Assembly: GCA_021846485.1 (NCBI GenBank)
Contig: JAJZWW010000003.1
Span: 1-30,913 of the forward strand
From: Actinomycetes bacterium
GTDB lineage: Bacteria; Actinomycetota; Acidimicrobiia; Acidimicrobiales; Palsa-688
Direction: 5' to 3'
Length of the DNA: 30,913 nt
A model generated the notes under the pieces. The model was not told the origin of the DNA and did not search any database. It worked only from the letters and a program-made list of their open reading frames with translations. Of this stretch, positions 30,284-30,913 are shown one piece after another. Both the position numbers and the translations under genes were made by a program. Every line of letters begins with the position of its first letter. The first letter of the stretch is position 1.

Positions 30284-30913
30284 TCAGTCCTTTCTCTCAT
30301 GCGCGGCCGGTCCCGTCCGCGAGACGCCCACGCCGTACACGTCGACCAGGTCGTTGCCCGCGGTCCACACCCGCACCTCGACGACCGCGCCGGGAGGTGG
30401 AAGTGGACGGTACAGGCGAAACGGTCCCCAGCCGGTGTACACGCTGGGTGGGGCGACCCTGTCGAGGACGAACGGCATCCGTAGCATGCTCACCCCTCCG
30501 GTGGCGGTCGTTGTCCTCTGGGCGAGCAGGCGGTGCGAGCTCAGGTCCCAGACCTGCACCGTCGCTGGACCGGTGGTCGCGAGGCGAACCGACGCCTGGT
30601 AGGCGCCCCGCTGCTCGCGCCAGTAGTCGCCCTCGACGACGTATCCCCGCCGCCCGTCGGAGGACACGTGCCAGTCCGCCGGTGGGCCGCTGACGACGGG
30701 CGTCCCCGCCGGGCTCGGGAGCGACCACGCCGCCACACGGGGGGACGCCCCGGTGAGGAGCTGCGTACGGGTAGTGGGTGGAGGCGTCCACTCCAACACC
30801 CGGACCCCGCCTCCGGCAAGGACGAGACGTGTGCCAGGAAGACCGGCGAGCTGCCCGAGGAGCGCCTCCTGGAAGTTGGCTTCCTGCAACTGGATCCCCT
30901 CGTTGGGTGCGAT
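30284..30913 (-). CDS. 3' part of an unrecognised gene, cut by the window edge
   Basis: The last 209 codons of a minus-strand gene that continues beyond the right edge; the frame is open to base 30913. The visible part is rich in Val, Thr, Trp and Tyr, with many short beta-like strands (RGYVVEGDYWREQRGAYQA, VQVWDLSSHRLL, GVSMLRMPFVLDR) and no membrane helix. It could be an extracytoplasmic beta domain at the C-terminus of a larger envelope protein. The stop at 30284-30286 is 2 bases before the GT2-methyltransferase start, so they are co-transcribed. I do not recognise the family. Any start inside the window would be artificial. Confidence 0.7.
   Translation of the reverse strand: MAPNEGIQLQEANFQEALLGQLAGLPGTRLVLAGGGVRVLEWTPPPTTRTQLLTGASPRVAAWSLPSPAGTPVVSGPPADWHVSSDGRRGYVVEGDYWREQRGAYQASVRLATTGPATVQVWDLSSHRLLAQRTTTATGGVSMLRMPFVLDRVAPPSVYTGWGPFRLYRPLPPPGAVVEVRVWTAGNDLVDVYGVGVSRTGPAAHERKD

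Noticed and set aside
1..30913. CRISPR arrays, tRNA/rRNA genes, transposases, phage genes or a replication origin
   Set aside because: Looked for regularly spaced repeats, tRNA-like ends and typical protein motifs; none seen.

Overview
The window is very GC-rich (roughly 70 % by eye), with dense GTG starts, 4-base start/stop overlaps, a Tat-type lipoprotein signal, a FadR-type GntR regulator, a sortase and a polyprenol-phosphate mannose synthase-like enzyme. This points to a high-GC Gram-positive actinomycete relative (Actinomycetota); no marker gene fixes the class. There are no rRNA, tRNA, CRISPR, transposase or phage genes that I can see.

Left part (1-2.3 kb): a two-helix membrane protein of unknown role and a VapBC-type toxin-antitoxin pair, both on the minus strand. 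Then a nine-gene plus-strand run (2.9-12.2 kb) encodes a complete oligopeptide-type ABC importer (Tat lipoprotein binding protein, two permeases, two ATPases). Interleaved in the same run are an AHL-lactonase-like metallo-hydrolase, an amidohydrolase, a PLP aminotransferase and a cupin. The genes are nearly all overlapping, so they look like one transcript. Together they read as an uptake-and-dismantling pathway for a small lactone/amide/amino-acid-like compound; an N-acyl homoserine lactone is one candidate. A recognisable promoter with 20-bp-spaced operator half-sites lies upstream.

Middle (12.2-15 kb): a stretch of gene debris, a thioredoxin with a CsoR/CstR-like operator upstream, a small zinc-ribbon-like protein, a GT4 glycosyltransferase, and an unusual 99-bp inverted-repeat element between converging genes.

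15-25.5 kb: two complete branched-chain-amino-acid-type (Liv-like) ABC importer sets arranged around one GntR/FCD regulator. Set 1 (livF-G-M-H-SBP) is on the minus strand and set 2 (livH-M-G-F) on the plus strand, with the second binding protein convergent at the far end. Several of the ATPases have eroded signature or switch motifs.

Right part (25.6-30.9 kb): cell-envelope functions. These are a PAP2 phosphatase (undecaprenyl-PP phosphatase type), a polyprenol-phosphate mannosyltransferase-like GT2, a sortase with an extra C-terminal domain and a probable CTG start, a GT2-methyltransferase fusion, and the 3' part of an unrecognised gene running off the window.
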